A DNA stretch of 23,901 nucleotides, from contig NAVB01001263.1 of the NCBI GenBank assembly GCA_002179805.1, forward strand, positions 1-23,901, read 5' to 3'. The translations under genes were made by a program, and so were the position numbers. Below the pieces are notes generated by a model. The model did not search any database. It saw only the letters and a list, made by a program, of their open reading frames with translations, and had not been told where the DNA came from. Positions within the stretch are counted from its first letter, which is position 1, and each line of letters starts with the position of its first letter. Positions 9,238-19,233 of this stretch are shown piece after piece. Source of the DNA: Acanthamoeba lenticulata. Lineage: Eukaryota > Discosea > Longamoebia > Acanthamoebidae.

Positions 9238-11525
9238 ATGGCACTCAGGTCTGTGATTAGCGCCTTCGAGGCCGGTGGCGTTTCCAACGTCACTCCCAAC
9301 TCCAAGCGCAAGCGAAGCATGTATGACACTGAAGTGGTATGACTGCACCTTGTCCTTGCTGCTGGGAGACATCGAAGTGATCCGCTAACGTTACATAACG
9401 GTCGATCATTAGGAACAAAAAATCGACCTATTCGAGGCTCTCAAGGGCCAAGAAGAAAGTTACCGGCGTCGAGGCCCGATGCATCGCCGATTTGGCAACC
9501 TAAAGCAGAAGTTTGAAGCTGATCTGCGCTCTATTCAGGAAGAAGATAAGGAAAATGTTATCAATCTTGCGCAAACCGAGGCTGTTCGTACGTCTGTCGT
9601 TGTGAGCCTAGATCTTGGAGAAATCAAACTCAAGCATGGGTCCTCCCACAGGTCCATCCACGCCCAAGGCCAAGGAAGCGCCTTGCTCTGCAGACGACTC
9701 GGATACGAGCGCCGTTTCAGAGACCGTGGTGAACGCTTCCCGTGTCGCCGAGCTCGAAGAGATGGTCCTTGTACTCCAGCAAAAGTACAGCGCACGCAAG
9801 AAGCAAGTGCACAGCCTCAAGAAACAGAAGCTCGGTAAAGTTCTTCGTATAGCCTCTCACACGTATGAAGTGTGCCAGTATCTTACTTGCAGCCATCGCC
9901 GTGCAGATTTGGAAGGACTGGTGACGGCCCAGAGAGAAGAGCACAAACGCCAGCGGCAACTGCGCGACCAAGTTGAGGAGCAAATGCGAACACTTCAAGA
10001 GCAGAACAAGTTCCTTACCGAGGGCTACGAAGAAGTGAAAGAAGAGATGCGTAAGAAGGCCGTCCTTGTTCGCAGCAAGGTTCTGCGAGAAGAGCTTCGC
10101 CGAGAGCTCGAGGACAAGCGTCGGCTGCGCGAGATGCAGCGCTCTGCTGGCGACGAGGCCGAGGCGGACGAGTGCACCACTACGGCCATTTCAGCTGTAG
10201 CAGGAAAGGAGGAAACCGCACGCGCTGAGGAAGCACGACGAGTGCAGCTTGAGCGCGAGATTGAAGAGCGCGTGCGGAGCGAGTACGAACAGCGTGAACA
10301 GGTCGAAGTGGCTCGACAGCTCGAGGCCGTGAAGGCGGAACTCGAGCAGGAGGCCGAGGCTCGACTGGCAGCTGAGACGGCCAAATTGGAGCAGACGCTC
10401 GCCCAGCAGGCCGCGCTCGTTCAACAGAACCAAGCCGAGGAACAGCGGCGTCAGCGGGACATGAAGCGCAAGCGAGAGGAGAAGTTTGATGTCCAGTTGA
10501 ACGGGTTGCGTGCCGACAACGATACACTCCGGCGCGATATCGAGGCGAAGACGCAAGAGGCGGAGCTGTTGCGAAGCGACGTCGTGGCCCTGCAGGAGTC
10601 AATCGACAACTTGCAGGATGAAATCGACGCCGAGTCGGCCGAGTGGGATCAGATGAAGGCCTGTCTCGAGAAGGAAGTTCACCGAGCTTACAAGGAGCTA
10701 AAGTCCAAGGAGACTCAGGAGGCCCTCCTCCTTGACGAGATCCGCAGCCTTAAAGCCGAACTGCAGCAGGCCCTTGCGTTGGCCCAGCAGTTGGCAACAG
10801 CTGCTGGCAGTGAGCGCTCGGGTGACAACGAGTGCCGATTCTGTGGCAAGCGACGAAAGCTTGACAGCGCCGCCGAGGAAACGGCAGAAGCTGTCTCGAC
10901 CGAAACGAAGGAAGCGAGCGACTTGACGTCTTCAATCAACACAAGCGAGGACAAGCCGACAACGCCCCTGCCGCGACCGGCGGCGCAGCTGAAGCGAGCG
11001 GGCTCGGTGGTTGGTGCGAAGCGAGACGCCGCGGCCGAGAAGATGAAGACGAGGGAATTGGCGGCCAAGGAGGCCAGAGAGGAGCGGGCGGCCAAGCGCC
11101 GCTCCCAGATCGTCGCGTCGCCCATGGCATCGTCATCATCATCGTCGACAGTTGGCACGCCACGACCACCCAAACCGCAGGCCACTGGCCGCGCGTCCAT
11201 GCTGGCCAGCGGACGCGAGAGGAGCGCCATCGCGTCACTGAGCTCGTCGTCTTCCGCCACGGCCACCGTGTCTTCATCATCATCATCATCCTCTTCTTCC
11301 TCTTCTTCGCCGATGCGCCGGGCCAGCGTGGCGCCCTCCACGCCGCGGCGCAACACCAAGGTCGCTGGCGTGGCCGCGACGACCACCACCGGCACACCGG
11401 CGTCGCCGGCGCGAAGGAAGGAGCGGGCGTCGTCTGTGTTTGCCTCGCAGACGCCGCGATTTGACACCAAGCTCGATCCCCTCCGCTACGAAAAGCTCAG
11501 TGGCTCCGTTGTGGATAAGCAATAA
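9238..11525 (+). CDS. Long coiled-coil protein with Ser-rich basic C-terminus
   Basis: Four exons (9238-9336, 9413-9587, 9652-9834, 9907-11525) join to 691 residues. The N-terminal 110 residues are mixed and start MALRSVISAFEAGGV. From about residue 125 (VAELEEMVLVLQQKY) to about 450 the protein is a near-continuous heptad-rich coiled coil dominated by Glu, Arg, Gln and Leu. A single CRFCGK pair follows. The last 200 residues are basic and low-complexity, with poly-Ser stretches (11123-11143, 11270-11308), repeated S/T-P-R motifs and a terminus reading TPRFDTKLDPLRYEKLSG. Such layout is typical of cytoskeletal or scaffold proteins, but no named family is recognisable. The 72-nt intron 9835-9906 is a multiple of three and has no stop, so retention would also be coding. 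Ser/Pro/Arg sites suggest phosphoregulation (inference). Confidence 0.85.
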
Positions 11526-11961
11526 GTGTTTGTAAAGGTTTGATATTATTTTAAAAACATGAAATTCACCGTCAAGAAAACAACAATCCTGTTGGCCAAT
11601 TCAAAGACAAATAGTAGCCGGTAATTCTCCGGAATTTTTGAAGAGATAAACACGAAGAGAAACAAGTTCATTCAGAGGACGCACGGCAGCTCGTGAGAGA
11701 GCACACGATTTTGTGTTTGCCGGTGCCGACACAAGGTCGGCTGCTACGTTGACTACAAGAAGGTATTTACGCTTGATCGACACTTTTTTAATGTGAAATT
11801 AATTCCTTCATCTTGAGATTGTAGGAACGTTTTTTTGTTATTTATAATGTTGCATAGCCTTGTAGTGTCTGTGCAAAATACAAAGGAAAAAGGGTTCGCT
11901 TGCTCGCGCTCTCTCCCGAATTACGCTCACATGTGCTTCTGTTGTGTTCGCGAACAGCGAG
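11526..11961. other. Intergenic region between two plus-strand genes
   Basis: This 436-bp stretch is less GC-rich than its neighbours and holds the 3' end of the coiled-coil gene and the promoter of the RUN-FYVE gene. A T7 run followed by TTATTTATAATG (about 11830-11849) is TATA-like but lies roughly 115 bp before the ATG, so it is only a candidate. Short antisense open frames here show no family features. I see no RNA gene. Confidence 0.4.
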
Positions 11962-14900
11962 ATGCTGCCCCATAGGGCGCCGTCCGTTGCTCCCTCCTCG
12001 GTGGACTACTCGGGTGCGTACCACCCTGCGCACGACCTGCTCATGCCCTCTGCTCTGGACCAACTCTCACCTGCATACACGGCTTGCACAGATGGCTCGT
12101 ACCTGGCGGCGCTGCTGAAACAGGTCGTGACGGACCTGGGCAAGTACAAGGACCGTGGTGCCATTACTGACGACACGCCCGAGGTCCACGGCCTATGTTT
12201 TGTCCTCGAAAAAATCTTTCTTCACGAGCTCAAGACAGGTTCGTCTTCTTCCTCTTTTCCTGTGCCTTGCCCCACTCACGCCCGTGTTGACCACCCGCGC
12301 CTCTACTCGACAGGAACCCGAAATAGCTTCTGGGACTTTGTCGAACGCCTTCAGGACTCGTTGCCTGTACAAACGCCCGTCCAGCATCAGTGAGCACCAC
12401 ACGCGCTCGAGACGGCTCATGCTGGCGCTGGTGGCGTGGGTGGGGCGACGTCGTTCACAGGGCAAGCAAGCGACGGCCCTTCTGGGAAAGCTGAGAACCT
12501 GGACACGCTCTGGCACTGGTCGCGGGCGGGCCTTCCTGAGGCTGTCTCTGAACCAGCACACCATCGTCGAGTACCTGCAGGTTCGGGGCTAACACCAAAA
12601 TTCATACTTCGTACAAGCAACAAATAATATTACAATTCTTATTAAAAATAAATTAAAATAATGCACAGGCGCTGGTGTGGAATGTGAACCTCTTGCGATC
12701 GTACTACACGCGCGGAGCCTTCTTCCGGAACGAGCATCTCGTGACGGAAATGATGGAGCAGCTGGAGCTCGTCCTGCCCCTCCAGTTCTCCCTCACCATG
12801 CACTTTAACGACATTGACCGAGTACGCGGCCACTGGTTCTTCCTTGTGGAGCCGTTCAAGACTCATGATGGCGCATTCCCGTTTTGCAGGAGGACTACTG
12901 GAACATGCATCGCACTGAGATTCATGACCTGCACATCCGCGTCATCACCGGGAGGGAGAGTACGTCTGCTCGCCAAGCACAAACCCGTCCTTATGCGCCA
13001 ACAAGACCACGAAAACTGACCCATTGCGCGGCGACTTGCTGCCTTCCCTTTCCCAGGCGAGTTCAAGTTCGGGCTGTTGTCGGTTGAGGGCGACGAGCGG
13101 CGACGGCGCGAGATGGTGCGCAAACGGGCCAACAGTCTCAACCGCAGCGAGAATGGCGGAGAGACAAGCGGCGCCACCGAGAATGATGGAACCGAACGAA
13201 CCGGCGAGTCTAGTGAGGTGCCGATGACTGCGTCGAGTCCGCCGGAAAAGAACGAAAGCGATGCGAAGAGCGAAGGCAAGAGCGAAGGTAAGGCTGTGGT
13301 TGAGGTACCTGCCACCGAAGCCACGACGGAATTGATAGAGGAAAAGAACGAAGCGCCAAACAGTCAAGACCAGACCCAGCAATCCGAGGAGAGCGAAGAA
13401 GAACGAAAGCGACGAGAGAGCGAAGAAGCCGAAAGGAAGCGGCTAGAGGAGGAGGAGCGGACCGTGATGGAGGAGGCTCGGCGGTTGGAAGAGGAACTGG
13501 CCTGGCGGCGGAAGCAACGAGAGCTCGCACGGCGACGGGCGCGAGGCGCCGACCAGCAGCGCAAGCGTGAGCTCAACAACGAGCCAGGCCCGGAGATCGC
13601 TGAGACCTCACCAACAGCAAAGGAGGGAGACGAAGCCCAACAAAACGAAAACGAGCGAAGGTCAAATGAGAGCAGCGAGGTTCCAGAGGTTCGCCAGGAC
13701 AAGCCCGGTCTGCCCGAAGTAGAAAAGAGCGAAAGCGAACGCGAAAACGACAGCGGATCGCTGAACGCGCAACCGGCTGCTGTTGTGACAGAAGGCGCTC
13801 ACGCGGCGTCCACGGTTGATTCCGAGGCTGACGACAGCGCGGCCACATCAACACTGCAGCAAGTGGAGCACATGCTGCGCGAGCTCGAAGAGCGACGCCG
13901 ACGGCTCCTCAACGATGCGCCGTCCAGTCCGCCGCCAGTGGACTCGCTCGTGGTCCCGCCAACGTTACCCGCTGTGCAGCCTACCGCCTCGGTCGAAGTC
14001 TCGGCCTCGGTCGTCGAGCAGCCGTCCTCTGACCATCAGAGCATCGATGAGCTCCTGCGCGAGCTGAGCTTGTCCGAGCTCGACAGCCTCGAGGAAGTGC
14101 TCAACTTTTGCGAGCAGCTTCACCAGGACGAGCCTCGAACCGGCGCCGTCGCAGCGGCAACGACGGCGGCAGCGACGACGGCAGCGACGACGGCGGACCT
14201 GAGCCAAAGCTACCACGAGCGCTCGCGGCATCTGGACGAGGTCCTCCGCTTCTGCGACGAGCTTGACGCCGAGCTCGTCGGAGTCGAGTTCGAGCACGCT
14301 CACGACCAGCGGGTTCGCCGGCAACAACAGCAACAACAGCAACACCTCGACCGCCCGAACATCCGCGTGCTCTCATCGTCGCCGGCCACGTTCGTGGCCT
14401 CGTTCAAGCACGAGGGCGTCTGGCCCATCAACAGCAACCAGAGCGGGGGGTCGCCCGCGAGCGGCGATCATCACCGGCGGCTGCGCCCGCTGATGTCGCC
14501 CAAGGTGGAGTCGATCAAGTCGAAGCTGAGCGCGTCGCCCAAGCGGGAGATGCTGCTTTTCCACCTCCAGCAGAAGCGCTCCGAGCGCGACCGCCTCGGA
14601 GGCGGGCTCATGCCTCCTTCGTCTTCATTTTCCTCCGCAGTGGCGCCGCCGCCGCTGACCATCACGAAGGAGAGCCCCGCGCACCACTTCAGAGCCGCCC
14701 GCGGGCGCACCAACAGCCTCCTCACGCAGGACCTCGAGCAGGACCTCAAGGATCCCAAGCCCGAGGCCGGCCACGAGGGCCGCGCCGGGCTGGTGAGGAG
14801 CACGCCGGCCGCGGTGACAAAGAACGACGAGGACGAAGTCGAGGTCGTGCGGCCGCTCGTGGGCTCGGCCCGCCAGAAGGACTTCCGGGGCAGTTATTAC

Positions 14901-15532
14901 GCGTCGCTCCGGCTGCACTCGCCCTCGCAGCCCTCGCCGACCGACATCGCCGCGGTTCAGGCCCGCAACACCGAACTGCGCCGCGTGCGCAGCATCGAGC
15001 GCGAGCGACGTCGCCTGCGCGCCGAGGTGGACAGTGAGGCGGCGAGCGAGGGCGAGTCGCTGTCGCCCCGCCGCACGCCCCATCGCCAACGCACGGCCTC
15101 TGCGAGCGCGCCGCAGCTGACGGAAACATCGTCCTTCTCGCCGTCGTCGTCTCGGCGCAAAAAGCTGGACTTTGGGGACGGCAGCGGTGTTGGTGGTGCG
15201 GCTGCCGTTGTCGACGCGGAGCCGCCACAGCAGCCCAAGCTGCAGCGGCCGGTCTGGGCGCGAGACGAAGAGCACACCAAGTGCGGCCTGTGCGACGCCG
15301 GCTTCTCGCTCGTTGTGCGCCGAGTACGTAACCACCAGCGCTTACAGCATCCCCCAGCTGGCTCATTCTCATTCTCATGTTGTTGTTGGCATTGCAGCAC
15401 CACTGCCGCGTGTGCGGACAGATCTTTTGCTACCGGTGCTGCGTGAAGACGCCCGTCCCCGACTTGGACTACAAGTCGCCCGTTCACGTGTGCCAACTCT
15501 GCTTTTCCACATTCCCGCCTGAAGCGAAATAG
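11962..15532 (+). CDS. RUN and FYVE domain-containing protein (RUFY-like endosomal effector)
   Basis: Seven exons (11962-12238, 12314-12366, 12461-12580, 12669-12821, 12890-12959, 13057-15323, 15398-15532) give about 1024 residues. A RUN domain spans roughly residues 45-190: SYLAALLKQVV, the LCFVLEKIFLHELK block, FWDFVERLQDSLP, and the hallmark GRGRAFLRLSLNQ followed by EYLQALVWN. Exon limits at 12366/12461 were chosen because they keep the RUFY-type spacing between FW and GRGRA; a GTGAGC donor at 12390 is the alternative. A 750-residue charged linker follows, with Glu/Arg coiled coil, Ala/Thr and Gln runs. The C-terminus is a FYVE finger: WARD, CGLC, RRHHCRVCG across the last intron, FCYRCC, and HVCQLCF in place of RVC. 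FYVE fingers bind PI3P on endosomes; RUN domains bind small GTPases. It probably links GTPase signalling to endosome or phagosome traffic. Confidence 0.93.
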
Positions 15533-15594
15533 AGCCACCTCGTGCTTGTGTATTCTTCACACTCTTTACTCCAAGGGCCAATTATCATATTCTT
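15533..15594. other. 62-bp convergent gap between RUN-FYVE and oxidoreductase genes
   Basis: The two stop codons face each other across 62 bp, so the 3' UTRs almost certainly overlap. A short run reading ATTATCATATTCTTTTACACC lies near the oxidoreductase stop (split: ATTATCATATTC then TTTTACACC). No gene is present. Confidence 0.5.
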
Positions 15595-16755
15595 TTACAC
15601 CGCGTAGGACTCACGCTTCCCAGAGGCCGCAGCGCGTTCAATTGCATCCAGCGAGCGGTGCCTTCTCACCGCGTCTGTCCAGGTGGGCGCCAGATGGCTT
15701 CCCGTGCGCAGGTCCGAGAGAATGTCCTTCCACAGACCGAGGAGGGCGTAGGCCCAATCGCTCTCCTTGATGTCTGCAGTGCTCGTGTCTAGCTTGTACT
15801 CGTCGGGCAGAGGCAGTTCGACCAGCTCGTTCTCGTCGTCGTGCGCGCCGTAGATCTTGAACAACCCGATGTGGTTTATGCCAGACTCGGTGTTGACCAC
15901 TTCAATATCGCCTCGCGTGCCGTTGATCGTCCATCGCAGTTGGTTCGCTCCTCGACGCTTGATGCCTCCGCGCAAGTGGACAGACGCAACCGCCCCGTTG
16001 GTCAGCGTCCCCACGATGGCCACGTGATCCTCTGTGGTCTTGTCCAGTTCTTCGCCCGTGTCGGCCCGCTTGACCTTGGGGTGCTGGTTGGCCAGCACCG
16101 ACGAAAGCTCCCTAAACTCGCTGTCAAGGACCCACATCAGGCTCTGGAGCGAGTGTCCGCCGAGAATTGAAAGCATCGTCCCTCCTGAGGTCCGATCGCG
16201 GAGGTAGTCCATGTGGCCCTCTGGCGCCACAGGACCCCAGGTGCTGAGCGAGCCGACATAGCTTGTCGAAAGCACACGACCGAGGTAGCCGGAAGAGATG
16301 AGATGGCGGACGTAGCGGGCGTAGGGCGCCCCGCTAGCCTGCAACGAGATGAATGCATGCACGCCTCGCTGCCCAGCAAGCTCGGCCAGACGTTCGGCTT
16401 CATCCAAGTTTTTGCCGAGCGGCCACTCGCAGAGCACATGCTTGCCAGCAAGGATGGCAGCCTCGGCTGGCTTGAAGTGCTCCGCCACTTTGACGCTCAC
16501 CACGACCAGGTCCACTTCGGGAAGCTGGACAAGGTCTCTGAAGTTGTCGAAGTAAAGTGGCGCTCCGAACTTGGTCGCGGCCTCCTTGGCCGACTCGGTG
16601 GACGTGGCCGAGAGAGCGCGCACCTCGAAGTGGTCGGCGAGTGCGCGAAGGGCGGGAATGTGGGCGATGGACGCCCAGCCACGCTTGGCGCTGAGCCCGA
16701 TGATGCCGACGCCAATCTTGTTACCGCTCATGTTGTGGTTGTCGATAGAAAACAA
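15595..16755 (-). CDS. Gfo/Idh/MocA family NAD(P)-dependent oxidoreductase, Gal80-like, intronless
   Basis: One uninterrupted frame of 386 residues. A Rossmann fold opens it: IGVGIIGLSAKRG at about 14-26, followed by HIPALRAL, the second strand, VDLVVVSVKVAEH and AGKHVLCEWPLGKN (about 104-116), where EWP replaces the family's usual EKP that places the catalytic lysine. The C-terminal half has the SGGTMLSILGGHSL segment typical of the Gfo/Idh/MocA sugar-binding domain. The lack of the EKP lysine and the GWAS-x-x-HIPALR opening recall Gal80-type proteins, where the fold serves as a sensor rather than an enzyme, but this is only resemblance. Substrate unknown; sugars or inositols are usual. It is the only intact gene here without an intron. 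Start at 16755 or at the in-frame ATG at 16731 (MSGNKIGVG); the latter is equally possible. Confidence 0.9.
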   Translation of the reverse strand: MFSIDNHNMSGNKIGVGIIGLSAKRGWASIAHIPALRALADHFEVRALSATSTESAKEAATKFGAPLYFDNFRDLVQLPEVDLVVVSVKVAEHFKPAEAAILAGKHVLCEWPLGKNLDEAERLAELAGQRGVHAFISLQASGAPYARYVRHLISSGYLGRVLSTSYVGSLSTWGPVAPEGHMDYLRDRTSGGTMLSILGGHSLQSLMWVLDSEFRELSSVLANQHPKVKRADTGEELDKTTEDHVAIVGTLTNGAVASVHLRGGIKRRGANQLRWTINGTRGDIEVVNTESGINHIGLFKIYGAHDDENELVELPLPDEYKLDTSTADIKESDWAYALLGLWKDILSDLRTGSHLAPTWTDAVRRHRSLDAIERAAASGKRESYAV

Positions 16756-16926
16756 AAGGTGAAGGATGCAAGGCTATTGTTCTGCTGGGATGTTATGGAT
16801 GGGGTATCAAAAGTGCTTTTAATGTTGGCTCTCGGCGACTGGCCGTAACTCCGAGCCGAGTGCAAGCGCCGAAACGGCGCAAGCTGCATTTTGGAGGAAG
16901 GGGCCAATCAGCTAAAAGCCGTGAGT
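16756..16926. promoter_or_regulatory. Intergenic region upstream of the oxidoreductase
   Basis: These 171 bp lie between the oxidoreductase start and the stop codon of the upstream coiled-coil gene on the same strand. Toward the oxidoreductase the sequence ACATTAAAAGC (about 16814-16824) is a weak TATA-like candidate 60-70 bp before the ATG. The region also holds a small GC-rich hairpin. Confidence 0.3.
16866..16880. repeat. Perfect 6-bp inverted repeat with AAA loop
   Basis: GCGCCG-AAA-CGGCGC forms a perfect stem with a three-base loop, and TGCA lies on both outer sides. It sits in the intergenic gap about 110 bp upstream of the oxidoreductase start and about 45 bp after the coiled-coil stop. 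It may be a protein-binding palindrome or an RNA hairpin; no function is shown. Confidence 0.4.
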
Positions 16927-19096
16927 CTAAGGCCCCTTGACCTGCGGGCGGCCCACGGTATTACCGGTAAGGCTGGCCGCTTCCATCTCCGAGCGTAGGG
17001 CGGCGTTGGTTCTGTCGAGCTTGTCAAGCAGGAGCCGCCACTGGTCACGCGGCCCAACCGAGCAGAGTTGCACGACCTTGGATTGCTTGCGCAGCTGCTT
17101 CTCGATCGTCACCACCTGCTGCTGAAGTTCGTCCTGCCGTCGCAAGTTGGCGTGGTACTCGGCCTCCAGTCGCTTTTGCTCTCTTAGGGCCTGCCTGGCG
17201 ATCTCCTTCTGCGCGCGCACTTCGCCTTCGCAGGTGTTGACATCGCGGATAGCCTTCGCCAAGTCTGCAGTCGCGGCGAGCAGTTTGGCGTTCGCCAGGT
17301 CCAGAGCGCGTTTCGTTTGTTCGGCCACGTCCTGGGCCGCATTAAGTTTTGCTTGAGCTTGTTGGTGCACGATTTGGGCTTCCCGATGCTTCTGGAGAAG
17401 GTCAGCCTGTGTTGCTTTGTGCTGGTCGCGCCTGAGCCTGGTCTCGACGAGTGACTCTCTCAGCTTCTGGTCGTACACCGCTGCGGCCTTGCTTTCGGCC
17501 TGAAGTCTCGAGTGGGCGTCCACCGCGCGGGCCTCATTCTGCCTCGCGACGTTACGCCGATTCTTTGCGGTCTCCAAGGTGGCTTCGGCCTTGCGTCGAA
17601 GCGTCCCTTTGGCGCTCACACCTTCGGCTGCCTGCTGGAGTCCGGTTCTCGCCGTGTCGTAGGCGGCCGCAGCAGCTGATGTCGCTTGGGCGCACTCAGA
17701 CTCCTTGGCTTTGGCCTGGCTGGCGCGCTCCTGAGCCGCCTTGGCCTCGGCTTCGGCGGCATTGAGCTCGGCCTCGGCCTGGGCTTTCAGCTGGGCAGTC
17801 ACGGCGCCAACGAGCGCGATGGCCGCCGTAACCGCCACCCCAACGGGCCCACCGGCCGCCACGAGCGGGGCGAGGCTGGCAGCCGCTTGGACTCCCTGAG
17901 CTGCTTGATTCTGGCTTGAGGCCGGTGGCGAGGCAGCCTTGCGCTGCTGGTCCTCAGCCTTCCACGCGGCCTGCTTCACATAGGTGTCGCCTAGCACCTG
18001 AAGCGTGGGCACAAAGCTGGACACTAGACCGAACTCGGCCGCCTTGGATTTGGCAGACTCGAGCCGCTGTTGTGCAGCGGCCAGGGCCGCCAGTGCTTGC
18101 GCCGCCTCCTGCGCGGCAGCTCGCTGGCGTTCCTCAGCGGCTCGCTTGTCGGCTTCGGCCTTGGCCAGCTCGAGCTTTGCTTTGGCTTCTTCAGCCTGTG
18201 GGCCATGGTGAACAGTTGTTCATCAGCGAATCCTCAACAGAAGGAAACGCGAGGTGTACGCACCCTTGCAGCTTCTTCAGCTGCCAGAGCAGCTTTAAGC
18301 TCCTCCTTGGCCGCAGTCAACTCTTCCTCCTTCCCAAGTGATTCGTCTTGGGCGCGCTTCATTTGGTCAGCTGCTTCAGCTCGCTTGGTTTCCACTTCCT
18401 CGAGCTGTGGGAAGAGAACTACACGTTAAATGCTCGTCCGTGTGGTTCTTTACTGCAGCGGCGCAGTACCGCTTTCTGGGACTGGTAGCACTGGTTCTCT
18501 TGCTGACGCGTCCTTTCCTCTAGCGCAGCCAACTCGATATCAGCTTGCCTGATTTCTCGCGCGATGGCGGCTACAGCGGCGCATAGCTTTTGCTCTTGTT
18601 CTTCCGCAGCCTCGAGCTCTCGCTTTGCCTGCTCGAGGGCTGCGCAGGCCGCCTGGTGCTGGTCCTGAACAACCTTCTTCTCATTCTCCAGCTGGATTGT
18701 GGCCGCTTCGAGCTGCTCTTTCCTCCGCTGGAGCTCTTCTAGCTTGCGCTCTTCCTCTTCAGTCTTGTCTTCGGCCGAAATAATCGCCTCCTCCAGCTCT
18801 TCCAACCGTCTGCATGGACATCAACATGAGAAAAGCTTAAGACAGCATGCACGTGAGTTGACGCACCGTTTCTGTGCTTCAAGTTCCTTTTGGAGCAGAT
18901 CTAAAAGCGTAATGAGTTCCTTGTGAGCTTGCTCGAGTTTCTCTTTGTCCTGCTGTGCAGCTGCCAACTTGTCCTTTTGCCACTGGGCTTGGGCGTCGGC
19001 AGACTGCCGTAGCACCTGCTTGAGTGCGTCCAGCTCCGCCCGCAGCGATACCTGTTTCTTGCTAAGGCGGGAGCACTTTTCCGTAGGCTTGTCCAT
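16927..19096 (-). CDS. Long coiled-coil protein with an embedded hydrophobic Gly/Ala segment
   Basis: Four exons (18867-19096, 18470-18809, 18264-18404, 16927-18195) give 659 residues starting MDKPTEKCSRLSKK. Nearly all of it is Ala/Glu/Gln/Lys-rich helix: residues about 10-290 and about 375-640 are heptad-like coiled coil. Between the two halves, residues about 341-372 form an uncharged stretch (ASLAPLVAAGGPVGVAVTAA then IALVGAVTAQL) that is long enough to cross a membrane or make a hydrophobic hairpin. A Pro/Ser/Gln linker precedes it. No named family is recognised. Architecture of two helical bundles around a hydrophobic patch is seen in unrelated membrane-active helical proteins and in some organelle-tethering proteins; which applies cannot be told. 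No signal peptide is visible. It lies in the same orientation as another coiled-coil gene at 20076-22019, separated by a transposon relic. Confidence 0.85.
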
Positions 19097-19233
19097 GTCG
19101 GAAGAACAACAGAAAAAAATAAAACAAGCGTTTAGTATTGTAGCCAATTCGGCCGAAGTGACGCAAATCCAAGAAAAATCAAAGAAAAAAGGATTCTGGG
19201 CTGAAGTACTGCTCACGGCCGTGCACCTCCGCA
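19097..19233. promoter_or_regulatory. Upstream region of the coiled-coil gene
   Basis: Read toward the coiled-coil start, the first 45 bp hold TTTTATTTTTTTTCTG, a T-rich run with a TTTTATT core. It could be a leader or core-promoter element. The far side abuts the recombinase relic, so the native promoter may have been shortened by insertion. Confidence 0.3.

Noticed and set aside
10715..11470. 251-codon open frame on the minus strand opposite the coiled-coil gene
   Set aside because: It mirrors the GC-rich, Ser-rich coding sequence of the plus gene (poly-Asp/Glu opposite poly-Ser) and shows no independent features.
14625..15335. Long minus-strand open frames opposite the RUN-FYVE linker
   Set aside because: They are Arg/Ala-rich shadows of a high-GC coding exon, and the sense frame continues into a bona fide FYVE finger.
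16927..19096. Identification of the coiled-coil protein as a pore-forming toxin or apolipoprotein-like protein
   Set aside because: Only the general layout (helices around a hydrophobic patch) fits. There is no signal peptide or family motif, so no such name was given.
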